29,368 nt of DNA from assembly GCA_934539245.1 (NCBI GenBank), contig CAKTCK010000025.1:1-29368 (forward strand). Reading direction: 5' to 3'. Below, piece by piece: positions 22,833 through 29,368 of this stretch. How positions within the stretch are numbered: position 1 is the first letter of the stretch; the number at the start of each line of letters is the position of its first letter. Made by a program: the position numbers and the translations under genes. Below the pieces are notes generated by a model. It ran no database searches. It worked only from the letters and a program-made list of their open reading frames with translations, and was not told the origin of the DNA. The stretch is from an uncultured Faecalibacterium sp. Its GTDB lineage: Bacteria > Bacillota > Clostridia > Oscillospirales > Ruminococcaceae.

Positions 22833-23347
22833 CGCTGGTGCTGGGCGGCGCAGCCAGCGGCAAAAGCGAATACGCCGAAGCGCTTGTGCTACGCAGTGCT
22901 TTGCCGCGGTATTATCTGGCCACCATGCAGGTGTGGGATGCCGAGTGCGCCGCCCGGGTGGATAAGCACCGCAAAATGCGCGCCGCCAAGCAGTTTGAGA
23001 CCATCGAATGCCCACTGCATTTAGAGACAGTGCGTCTTCCCCGCAAGGGGACGGCGCTGCTGGAGGACCTAGGCAACCTGACCGCCAACGAGCTGTACGA
23101 CCCCGCCGGAGCGGGCGATGCCGCCGCCGAGCACATTTTGCAGGGGCTGGACGCCCTTGCCGCGCAGTGCGAAAACTTAATTGTTGTCTCCAATGAGGTG
23201 TTCAGCGGCGGCGCGGACTATGCCGGAGACACAGACCGCTATCTGCTGGCGCTGGCGCGGGTGAACAACGCCCTTGCCGCCCGGGCAGACGCCGTGGTGC
23301 GGGTGGTGTGCGGCATCCCTGTCTATTATAAAGGAGTGGAAAAATGA
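22826..23347 (+). CDS. cobU: Adenosylcobinamide kinase / adenosylcobinamide-phosphate guanylyltransferase
   Basis: Phosphorylates adenosylcobinamide, then transfers GMP to give adenosylcobinamide-GDP. It is 173 aa, near the usual 180. The P-loop is GGAASGKS (7-14). A DKHRKMRAAKQFETIECP stretch corresponds to the conserved HxxRRpxxWxTxE region carrying the guanylylated His. EDLGNLTANEL and VSNEVFSGG are also visible. The usual 'SNEVGxGIVP' is altered here to SNEVFSGGADY, an unusual divergence. The start lies inside the end of cobT. Confidence 0.9.
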   Translation: MLTLVLGGAASGKSEYAEALVLRSALPRYYLATMQVWDAECAARVDKHRKMRAAKQFETIECPLHLETVRLPRKGTALLEDLGNLTANELYDPAGAGDAAAEHILQGLDALAAQCENLIVVSNEVFSGGADYAGDTDRYLLALARVNNALAARADAVVRVVCGIPVYYKGVEK

Positions 23348-24096
23348 TCGTTTTGCAGACCATTGCGGTAGCGTTTGCCATGTTTTCGGCGGTGCCGGTA
23401 CCGCAGTTTGGGTGGAACGAAAAGAATATGCGGTACGCGCTGTGCGCCTTCCCGCTGGTGGGGCTTTTATGCGGGGCACTGTGGTGCGTGTGCGGGGTGC
23501 TGCCCCTGCCTGCCCCGGCGCAGGCGGCAGGCTTCTGCCTTGTGCCGGTGTGGGTGACCGGCGGCATCCATCTGGACGGCTATGCCGACACCTGTGACGC
23601 CCTTGCCAGCTACGGCGACCGGGAAAAGAAGCTGGAAATTTTAAAAGACCCGCACTGCGGTGCCTTTGCGGTCATCCGGCTGTGCAGCTATTTTGCGGCT
23701 TACCTCTGCCTTGCCGCCTGCGTGCAGTTCACGCCCCGGGTGGGTGCGCTGTGGACGCTGGCGCTGGTTTTGGAGCGGACACTTTCCGGCCTTGCGGTGG
23801 CGGCCTTTCCCATGGCAAAAAATACCGGCCTTGCCCACACTTTTGCCTCTGCTGCCGACCGCACTGCTGTGCGCAATGTGCTGGCAGTTCTGGCGGTGCT
23901 ACTTTGCGGTGTGCTGCTGGCTTTAGGCGGCGGAGCGCTGGCAGCAGTTGCAATCTTGCTGTTTTTGTGGTATCACCATGTAGCCGTACAGCAGCTGGGC
24001 GGCATTACCGGCGATTTGGCCGGGTGGTTTTTGCAAAAAACCGAGCTGTGGATGCTGATGGCGCTGTGCGCCTGCCAGTGGGGAGGGCTGTTATGA
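23344..24096 (+). CDS. cobS: Cobalamin synthase (adenosylcobinamide-GDP ribazoletransferase)
   Basis: An integral membrane enzyme joining adenosylcobinamide-GDP to the alpha-ribotide base. It is 250 aa with several hydrophobic helices. Family landmarks are FAMFSAVPVPQF at the N-terminus and GGIHLDGYADTCDAL, the acidic motif expected to bind Mg2+. KLEILKDPHCGAFAVI and the C-terminal GGITGDLAGWFLQKTEL follow. ATGA overlaps occur on both sides. Confidence 0.95.
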   Translation: MIVLQTIAVAFAMFSAVPVPQFGWNEKNMRYALCAFPLVGLLCGALWCVCGVLPLPAPAQAAGFCLVPVWVTGGIHLDGYADTCDALASYGDREKKLEILKDPHCGAFAVIRLCSYFAAYLCLAACVQFTPRVGALWTLALVLERTLSGLAVAAFPMAKNTGLAHTFASAADRTAVRNVLAVLAVLLCGVLLALGGGALAAVAILLFLWYHHVAVQQLGGITGDLAGWFLQKTELWMLMALCACQWGGLL

Positions 24097-24419
24097 TTTT
24101 GATCACCGGGCCGCTTTACAGCGGCAAGCGTACCTTTGCCCGCACCCTGCCCGGCCGCTGCATTGCGGATGCGCAGCAGCTCGCCGCCGGGTGCAAAGAT
24201 AACACTGAACTTGAGAAACTCGCGAACAAATTATCCGCTTATGATATCGTGCTGTCCACCGAGGTGGGCGGCGGTGTGGTGCCCATAGACCCCGCAGAGC
24301 GTGCCGCACGGGAAAACGCCGGGCGGCTGGCCTGTATGCTTGCGGCGCGCGCTGTGTGCGTGGTGCAGATGTTCTGCGGCATCCCCACCGTTTTGAAAGG
24401 AGAATTGCCGGTATGCTGA
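24093..24419 (+). CDS. Miniature CobU-like P-loop protein
   Basis: A 108-aa protein beginning MILITGPLYSGKRTFA, a P-loop (GPLYSGKR). After a short connector it continues with YDIVLSTEVGGGVVPIDPAER...ENAGRL...VQMFCGIPTVLKG. This tail resembles the C-terminal part of CobU (SNEVGxGVVP...R..GRLN...GxPxxLKG). About 60-70 residues in the middle are missing, including the His-containing guanylylation region. The P-loop and the EVGxGVVP motif are complementary to what the neighbouring CobU shows, since the latter has a degraded EVG motif. It may be a partner subunit of CobU, an adenosylcobinamide kinase only, or a decaying paralogue. It overlaps cobS by 4 nt and cobC by 7 nt, with no frameshift seen. 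Confidence 0.72.
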   Translation: MILITGPLYSGKRTFARTLPGRCIADAQQLAAGCKDNTELEKLANKLSAYDIVLSTEVGGGVVPIDPAERAARENAGRLACMLAARAVCVVQMFCGIPTVLKGELPVC

Positions 24420-25012
24420 TCTATTTATTGCGTCACGGCTTGACCGAATACAACGCCGAAAAGCGCTATCAGGGGCAGCGGGATATCCCGCTTTCTGCCG
24501 CCGGGCGCGCTATGCTGTGCCGGGCAGATATCGCCCCCAAGACCGTGTACACCACTCCCCTTTGCCGCACCCGGCAGACCGCCGAGGTGCTGTTTCCGGG
24601 CGCAAGGCTCGTAGAAATAGACGGGCTGAAGGAGATGTGCTTTGGCAGCTTTGAGGGGAGAAACTATATCGAAATGGAGCACGACCCGGACTACCTTGCA
24701 TGGGTAGCCGCCAACTGCGAAAGCCCCTGCCCGGACGGCGAGACCAAGGCTGCGTTTTGTGACCGCATCTGTGCGGCTTTTTCTGCGCTGGTGGATAAAG
24801 CCCTTGCAAGCGGCGAGGAGATGCTGGTCATCTTGGCCCACGGCGGCACCCAGATGGCCGCCATGGAGCGCTATACCCTGCCCCACAAGGATTATTATGA
24901 ATGGTGCGCCCCCAATGCCGGCGGCTTTGTGCTGGATGCCAAGGACTGGGCGGAAAAACGGGTGCTGCATCTGGTAAAGACCGTGCAGTACACAAAGGAG
25001 GCACAGGAATGA
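24413..25012 (+). CDS. cobC: Alpha-ribazole phosphatase-like histidine phosphatase
   Basis: A phosphoglycerate-mutase-fold phosphatase expected to remove the 5'-phosphate of alpha-ribazole phosphate or adenosylcobalamin phosphate. It is 199 aa with the catalytic LLRHGLTEYN (R7, H8), TPLCRTRQTAEVLFP, ECCFGSFEGR-like EMCFGSFEGRNYIEME and the second histidine in ILAHGGTQMA. The chosen ATG at 24413 gives the family N-terminus; GAAAGGAG lies 10 nt before it. Its placement inside the operon supports the cobalamin role over a general phosphatase. Confidence 0.85.
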   Translation: MLIYLLRHGLTEYNAEKRYQGQRDIPLSAAGRAMLCRADIAPKTVYTTPLCRTRQTAEVLFPGARLVEIDGLKEMCFGSFEGRNYIEMEHDPDYLAWVAANCESPCPDGETKAAFCDRICAAFSALVDKALASGEEMLVILAHGGTQMAAMERYTLPHKDYYEWCAPNAGGFVLDAKDWAEKRVLHLVKTVQYTKEAQE

Positions 25013-25959
25013 TCGGCTACGCGGTACTGGGCGGCTTTGTACTGGACGCGATTTTCGGCGACCCGGCGTGGCTGCCGCATCCGGTGGTGTATATGGGCAA
25101 GGCCATCTCTGCGCTGGAAAAAGGGCTGCGTGCCCGCCTGCCCAAAACGCCGGAGGGCGAGCTTTGGGGCGGGCGCATCTTGGCCTTTTGCCTGCCGGTG
25201 GGCACCTTTGCGTTTACAAGCCTTGTCTGCCTAGGCACCGCCGCCCTGCACCCGCTGCTGGGACTGGCGGTGCAGATGTTCTGGTGCGGACAGGCACTGG
25301 CGGCAAAGGGGCTAGTGCAGGAGAGCATGAACGTTTACCGGGAACTGACAAAGTCCAACCTGCCTGCGGCACGCACTGCCGTGAGCCGCATCGTGGGGCG
25401 AGACACGCAGGCACTGACCGCCGAGGGTGTGACCAAAGCCGCTGTGGAAACGGTTGCCGAAAACGCCAGCGACGGGGTGATCGCACCGCTGTTGTATATG
25501 CTGCTAGGCGGCGCACCGCTGGCGCTTACTTATAAAGCCATCAACACCATGGACAGCATGGTGGGCTACAAAAACACGCAGTATCTCTATTTTGGCCGTG
25601 CTGCGGCAAAGCTGGACGATATTGCCAATTACCTGCCCAGCCGCATTTCCGCTTTGCTGTGGGTGGCCGCTGCTGCCCTGACCGGCAGCGATGCCCGCAG
25701 CGCGTGGCGCATCTGGCGGCGGGACAGGCGCAACCACGCCAGCCCCAACAGTGCCCAGACCGAGAGCGCCTGCGCCGGTGCGCTGAACGTGCAGCTGGCC
25801 GGGCCCGCCTATTATTTTGGTGAATACTACCCTAAGCCCACCATCGGCGATGCCGTGCGTCCCATTGAGCCGGAGGATATCCGCCGCGCGGACCGCATGA
25901 TGTACGCCGAAAGCCTGCTGGCGCTGGCGCTTGGGCTCGTGATACGAGGTATTTTATGA
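25009..25959 (+). CDS. cbiB: Adenosylcobinamide-phosphate synthase
   Basis: A membrane protein attaching (R)-1-amino-2-propanol phosphate to adenosylcobyric acid. It is 316 aa with family signatures LDAIFGDPAWLPHPVVYMG near the N-terminus, VSRIVGRDTQAL, VETVAENASDGVIAPLLY, NTMDSMVGYK, FGRAAAKLDDIANYLPSR and a C-terminal region with AQTESACAGALNVQL. Hydrophobic helices are visible around 52-75 and at the C-terminus. AAAGGAGG precedes the ATG, which overlaps the cobC stop. Confidence 0.95.
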   Translation: MIGYAVLGGFVLDAIFGDPAWLPHPVVYMGKAISALEKGLRARLPKTPEGELWGGRILAFCLPVGTFAFTSLVCLGTAALHPLLGLAVQMFWCGQALAAKGLVQESMNVYRELTKSNLPAARTAVSRIVGRDTQALTAEGVTKAAVETVAENASDGVIAPLLYMLLGGAPLALTYKAINTMDSMVGYKNTQYLYFGRAAAKLDDIANYLPSRISALLWVAAAALTGSDARSAWRIWRRDRRNHASPNSAQTESACAGALNVQLAGPAYYFGEYYPKPTIGDAVRPIEPEDIRRADRMMYAESLLALALGLVIRGIL

Positions 25960-27008
25960 TGCAGCTGGTACATGGTGGCGACTGGGCCGGTTACCGGGCG
26001 CAGTACGGACAGGACGCGCTGGACCTTTCGGCAAATGTCAGCCCACTGGGACTACCGGAGGGGGTGGCAAAGGCCATTACCGCCGCGCTTGCCACCGCAG
26101 ACCGCTACCCCGACCCCCTCTGCCGCGCTCTACGGGCAAAGCTGGCGGTGCACGAAAAGGTGCCCGCAGAGCATATCCTCTGCGGCAACGGCGCGGCAGA
26201 CCTCATCTTCCGGCTGGTGTGGGCGGCAAAGCCCCGCACCGCCCTGCTGCCCGCCCCTACCTTTGCGGAGTATGCCGCCGCACTGGAAACAGCGGGCTGC
26301 ACTGTCCGGCGGCATTTTCTGCGGGAAAGCGAAGATTTTGCAGTAACGGAGACGTTTGTTTCCGCTGTGGACGAGTACACCGACATGGTTTTCCTCTGCC
26401 AGCCCAATAACCCCACCGGGCAGCTGACTGCGCTGCCGCTGGTGGAGGCGCTGCTGCGCCGGTGCGAAGCTTGCGGTGCCCTGCTGGTGGTGGACGAGTG
26501 CTTTCTGGACTTTTTGCCGGAAAGCGAGGCGCTGTCTGCCAAAAAACTGCTGGCAAGCCCGAATCTCGTCATCCTGAAAGCTTTTACAAAGCTGTACGGC
26601 ATGGCCGGGGTGCGGCTGGGCTACTGCCTGTGCAGCAACACCGCTCTGCTGGACAAAATGCAGGCCGCCGGGCAGCCGTGGGCAGTTTCCAGCCTTGCAC
26701 AGGCGGCGGGGCTGGCGGCACTGGATGAGACTGCTTATGTAGCCCGGGTGCAGGCGCTTATTGCACAGCAGCGTCCTGTTTTGCGGGACGGTTTGCGTGC
26801 ACTGGGGCTGCGGGTGCTGGATGGCAGCGCGAATTATCTGCTGTTCCAGGCACCGGAAACGCTGGGCAACAGCCTGCGGCAGCGCGGCATCGTGCTGCGC
26901 TGCTGCGGCAACTACCCCGGGCTGGACGGCAGCTGGTACCGCACCGCCGTGCGCACCGCGCCGGAAAACCAGCAGCTTTTAAAGACCTTACAGGAGGTGC
27001 TTGCATGA
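25956..27008 (+). CDS. cobD: Threonine-phosphate decarboxylase (PLP)
   Basis: Decarboxylates L-threonine O-3-phosphate to the aminopropanol phosphate used by CbiB. It is 350 aa, a class I/II aminotransferase fold close to histidinol-phosphate aminotransferase. Landmarks are LDLSANVSPLGLP, NGAADLIFRL, CQPNNPTGQ, VVDECFLDF and the PLP lysine K212 in AFTKLYGMAGVRLGY. The SANVSPLG start and its place directly after cbiB favour CobD over HisC. ATG-ATG at 25956; overlaps of 4 nt on both sides. Confidence 0.92.
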   Translation: MMQLVHGGDWAGYRAQYGQDALDLSANVSPLGLPEGVAKAITAALATADRYPDPLCRALRAKLAVHEKVPAEHILCGNGAADLIFRLVWAAKPRTALLPAPTFAEYAAALETAGCTVRRHFLRESEDFAVTETFVSAVDEYTDMVFLCQPNNPTGQLTALPLVEALLRRCEACGALLVVDECFLDFLPESEALSAKKLLASPNLVILKAFTKLYGMAGVRLGYCLCSNTALLDKMQAAGQPWAVSSLAQAAGLAALDETAYVARVQALIAQQRPVLRDGLRALGLRVLDGSANYLLFQAPETLGNSLRQRGIVLRCCGNYPGLDGSWYRTAVRTAPENQQLLKTLQEVLA

Positions 27009-28501
27009 GCCGGGCAAAATGCATCATGGTGCAGGGCACGATGAGCGGTGCAGGCAAAAGCCTGCTGTGCACCGCGCTGTGCCGTATTTTTACACAAGAC
27101 GGCTACCGGGTAGCCCCCTTTAAAAGCCAGAACATGGCGCTGAACAGTTTTGTCACCCGGGACGGGCTGGAAATGGGCCGCGCACAGGTGGTGCAGGCAC
27201 AGGCCGCCGGCATGGAGCCGGATGTGCGCATGAACCCCATTCTGCTCAAGCCCAGCAGCGATGTGGGCAGTCAGGTCATCGTGAACGGCGAGGTGCGCGG
27301 GCAGATGCCCGCTGCCGCCTACTTCAAGCTGAAAAAGAGCCTCATCCCCGACATTTTAGCTGCCTACGACAGTCTGGCCGAAGCGGTGGATATCATCGTT
27401 ATTGAGGGCGCGGGCAGCCCGGCAGAGATCAACCTGAAAGCGGACGATATCGTCAACATGGGGCTGGCAAAGCTGGTGGATGCACCGGTGCTGCTGGCGG
27501 GCGATATCGACCGGGGCGGCGTGTTTGCGCAGCTATACGGCACGGTGGAACTGCTGGAACCCGCCGAGCGGGCACGCATCAAAGGGCTGGTCATCAACAA
27601 GTTCCGGGGCGATGCCGCCATCCTGAAGCCCGGTCTTACCATGCTGGAGGAAAAGACCCATCTGCCGGTGCTGGGCGTTGTGCCCTATCTGCGGGTGGAC
27701 ATTGAGGACGAGGACTCCCTCTCCTCCCGGCTGGAAAGCAGCCGCGCCGTCAAGCCGCTGGACGTTGCCATTCTGCGGCTGCCGCATATCTCCAATTTTA
27801 CGGATTTCATGCCGCTGGAGCAGCACCCGCTGCTGAGCGTGCGGTATGTGCAAAGCCCCCGGCAGCTGGGCGCACCGGATGTGGTCATTCTGCCGGGCAC
27901 AAAAAACACCATAGACGACCTGCTCTGGCTGCGGCAGTGCGGGCTGGAAACTGCGGTGCAGAAGCTGGCAGCATCCGGCACGCCGGTGCTGGGCGTGTGC
28001 GGCGGCTACCAGATGCTGGGCGAGACCCTCGCCGACCCTGAGGGCACCGAGAGCGGACGCAGCCAGACCGTGCGCGGACTAGGACTGCTGCCCACCCAGA
28101 CCGTGTTTACGGACGCTAAGCACCGCACGCAGGATACCGCTACCGTCACCGCGCCGCAGCTGGCAGGTGCAGCGCTGACCGGCTACCAGATCCATACCGG
28201 GCGCACTGCCGTGCAGGGCGCGCCCTTCTGCCGCCTTGCGGACGGCAGCGCCGAGGGCTGCGTGCAGGACAACGTGGCGGGCACTTATCTGCACGGGCTG
28301 TTCGACACCGGGGAACTGACCGAAAAGCTGGTGCAGCTGCTGTGCAGCCGCAAGGGCATCTCCCCTGCCGATGCACCGCTGCTCTCCATGGCAGAATACC
28401 GCCAGCAGCAGTTTGACCTGCTGGCCGACGGCGTGCGCCGGGCGCTGGACATGAATGCCCTATACGCCGCCATGGGACTGGAAAGGAGGAACACCGTATG
28501 A
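27005..28501 (+). CDS. cbiP: Cobyric acid synthase
   Basis: Performs the glutamine- and ATP-dependent amidation of the four remaining carboxylates of adenosylcobyrinate diamide. It is 498 aa (family about 490-510). The N-terminal ATPase domain has MVQGTMSGAGKSLLCTALCR, PFKSQNMALNSFVT, NPILLKPSSDVGSQV and GDIDRGGVFAQLYGT. The C-terminal amidotransferase domain has LPGTKNTIDDLLWLR, the nucleophile C332 in GVCGGYQMLG, and the active-site histidine H430 in TYLHGLFDTG. Also called cobQ. It overlaps cobD and cbiC by 4 nt each. Confidence 0.96.
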   Translation: MSRAKCIMVQGTMSGAGKSLLCTALCRIFTQDGYRVAPFKSQNMALNSFVTRDGLEMGRAQVVQAQAAGMEPDVRMNPILLKPSSDVGSQVIVNGEVRGQMPAAAYFKLKKSLIPDILAAYDSLAEAVDIIVIEGAGSPAEINLKADDIVNMGLAKLVDAPVLLAGDIDRGGVFAQLYGTVELLEPAERARIKGLVINKFRGDAAILKPGLTMLEEKTHLPVLGVVPYLRVDIEDEDSLSSRLESSRAVKPLDVAILRLPHISNFTDFMPLEQHPLLSVRYVQSPRQLGAPDVVILPGTKNTIDDLLWLRQCGLETAVQKLAASGTPVLGVCGGYQMLGETLADPEGTESGRSQTVRGLGLLPTQTVFTDAKHRTQDTATVTAPQLAGAALTGYQIHTGRTAVQGAPFCRLADGSAEGCVQDNVAGTYLHGLFDTGELTEKLVQLLCSRKGISPADAPLLSMAEYRQQQFDLLADGVRRALDMNALYAAMGLERRNTV

Positions 28502-29172
28502 CCCCGCAGCATCATCTGCCCGCCGATATTGAGCGGACGAGCCTTTCTATCATCACCGCAGAGCTGGACGCAATGGGTCTGACTCCACCGCCGGAGACTG
28601 CCGCCGTGGTCAAGCGGGTGATCCACACCACCGCCGATTTTGACTACGCCCGCAATTTGCGCTTTACCCCCGGCGCGGTGGCGGCGGGCGTGGCGGCGCT
28701 GCAAGCCGCTGCGCCCATCGTTACCGACACCAACATGGCGCTATCTGGTATTACAAAGCCGGGCCTTGCGCGGCTGGGCGGCACCGCGCTGTGCTACATG
28801 GCCGACCCGGAGGTGGCCGCGCTGGCAAAGGCCAACGGCACCACCCGGGCGGTGGCGTCCATGCAAAGAGCCGCCGCCGAGCATCCCGGTGCTATCCTCG
28901 CAGTGGGCAATGCACCCACGGCGCTGCTGACCATTGCCGACCTGATCGAAACCGCCGGGCTGCGCCCTGCACTGGTCATCGGGGTGCCGGTGGGCTTTGT
29001 GAACGTGGTGGAGAGCAAGGAGCGGCTGTTTGAGGTGTGCACCGCCTACGGCGTGCCCGCCATCGTCGCCATGGGACGCAAGGGCGGCAGCAACGTTGCC
29101 GCTGCCATCTGCAACGCGCTGGTCTATTCCGCCGCTGGGATGCTGGACCCCACCGACCGGGGATGGAAATAA
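28498..29172 (+). CDS. cbiC: Cobalt-precorrin-8 methylmutase
   Basis: Moves the C11 methyl group to C12, forming cobyrinic acid. It is 224 aa with the active-site histidine H43 in VIHTTADFDYARN, plus TDTNMALSGI, CYMADPEVA, AVGNAPTALL, GVPVGFVNVVESKE and MGRKGGSNVAAAICNAL, all family hallmarks. AAAGGAGG in the end of cbiP precedes the ATG. It is the last gene of the cobalamin locus; a terminator follows 14 nt after the stop. Confidence 0.95.
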   Translation: MTPQHHLPADIERTSLSIITAELDAMGLTPPPETAAVVKRVIHTTADFDYARNLRFTPGAVAAGVAALQAAAPIVTDTNMALSGITKPGLARLGGTALCYMADPEVAALAKANGTTRAVASMQRAAAEHPGAILAVGNAPTALLTIADLIETAGLRPALVIGVPVGFVNVVESKERLFEVCTAYGVPAIVAMGRKGGSNVAAAICNALVYSAAGMLDPTDRGWK

Positions 29173-29186
29173 TATTTTTATCGTTC

Positions 29187-29227
29187 GCGTTTAAAGTGCT
29201 CTGCGGCGCACTTTAAACGCTTTTTTT
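29187..29227 (+). terminator. Terminator of the cobalamin operon
   Basis: GCGTTTAAAGTGC (29187-29199) pairs perfectly with GCACTTTAAACGC (29208-29220), an 8-nt loop, then seven T. Confidence 0.93.
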
Positions 29228-29268
29228 GCCAATTCCCCCCTAGAGGGGTATCTTTTCATTGGCTGGTA

Positions 29269-29277
29269 TGGTATACT
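29269..29277 (+). promoter_or_regulatory. Extended -10 promoter of the next gene
   Basis: TGGTATACT gives an extended -10 (TGn plus TATACT at 29272-29277) about 43 nt before the ATG at 29320. No good -35 is seen. An inverted repeat CCCCT-AG-AGGGG (29237-29248) lies just upstream of the expected -35 and could be an operator. Confidence 0.5.
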
Positions 29278-29319
29278 CGACTTAGTTCAACAAATCGGAA
29301 TTTATAAGGAACTGATAAT

Positions 29320-29368
29320 ATGAAAGGATTTGAGCGAAAAAATCAATTATTTTCCCTTTGCGGATTGA
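29320..29368 (+). CDS. 5' fragment of a probable DUF3795 protein
   Basis: Only 16 codons are in the window, encoding MKGFERKNQLFSLCGL. AAGGA lies 9 nt before the ATG, and a promoter is visible upstream. The FERKNxLFSLCGL start resembles the N-terminus of Cys-rich DUF3795 proteins of Clostridia, whose function is unknown. Assignment rests on this short stretch from memory of the family. Confidence 0.5.
   Translation, partial: MKGFERKNQLFSLCGL

Noticed and set aside
24093..24419. Frameshifted remnant of a full cobU
   Set aside because: No missing CobU middle segment could be found in other frames nearby, and the gene has coupled start and stop overlaps like its neighbours.

Overview
The window is a GC-rich chromosomal stretch from an anaerobic Firmicute. 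The style is Clostridia / Oscillospiraceae, and protein sequences and codon use look most like Faecalibacterium or a close relative. The genus is my inference from protein style, not a database match. Supporting signs are the 'GRTEIGGNHTDH'-type galactokinase, class II GalT, lipoproteins with Ala/Ser-rich linkers, tight ATGA-coupled operons and U-tailed hairpin terminators. I see no rRNA, tRNA, CRISPR array, insertion sequence or phage gene.

Left part (1-6.8 kb, + strand): the 3' two thirds of htpG (Hsp90); a membrane protein of the XpaC / 5-bromo-4-chloroindolyl phosphate hydrolysis family with its own promoter; the Leloir pair galK-galT; and cutC. Each unit ends in a clear hairpin terminator. 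A 16-bp perfect hairpin at 6744-6779 separates cutC from a convergent, minus-strand two-gene ABC exporter (permease 6848-8440, ATPase 8437-9156).

Right part (9.2-29.2 kb, + strand): one long cobalamin locus. It opens with a promoter and a cobalamin riboswitch (about 9288-9490), followed by a riboswitch-associated terminator (9551-9599). The genes follow in order: lipoprotein cbiK, a two-domain NEAT-like lipoprotein, btuF-like, btuC-like, a btuD-like ATPase fused in frame to cbiD, cbiF, cbiG, cbiH, cbiJ, cbiET, cbiA, cobT, cobU, cobS, a miniature cobU-like gene, cobC, cbiB, cobD, cbiP and cbiC. Most junctions from 14 kb onward overlap by 4 nt (ATGA), so the genes are probably translationally coupled. 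The set is the anaerobic (early cobalt insertion) route plus nucleotide-loop assembly. Not in the window are cbiL, a cytoplasmic cobaltochelatase, a cobalt-specific CbiMNQO-type importer, a corrinoid adenosyltransferase and lower-ligand synthesis genes.

The most interesting structure is the front of this locus. Three predicted surface lipoproteins (an exported CbiK chelatase, a NEAT-like protein and a BtuF-like binding protein) sit with a FecCD permease. The ATPase of that transporter is physically joined to a corrin-ring methyltransferase. This suggests uptake of cobalt, a tetrapyrrole or a corrinoid that is tied to ring synthesis at the gene and possibly the protein level. The window ends with a terminator, an extended -10 promoter and the first codons of a probable DUF3795 protein.
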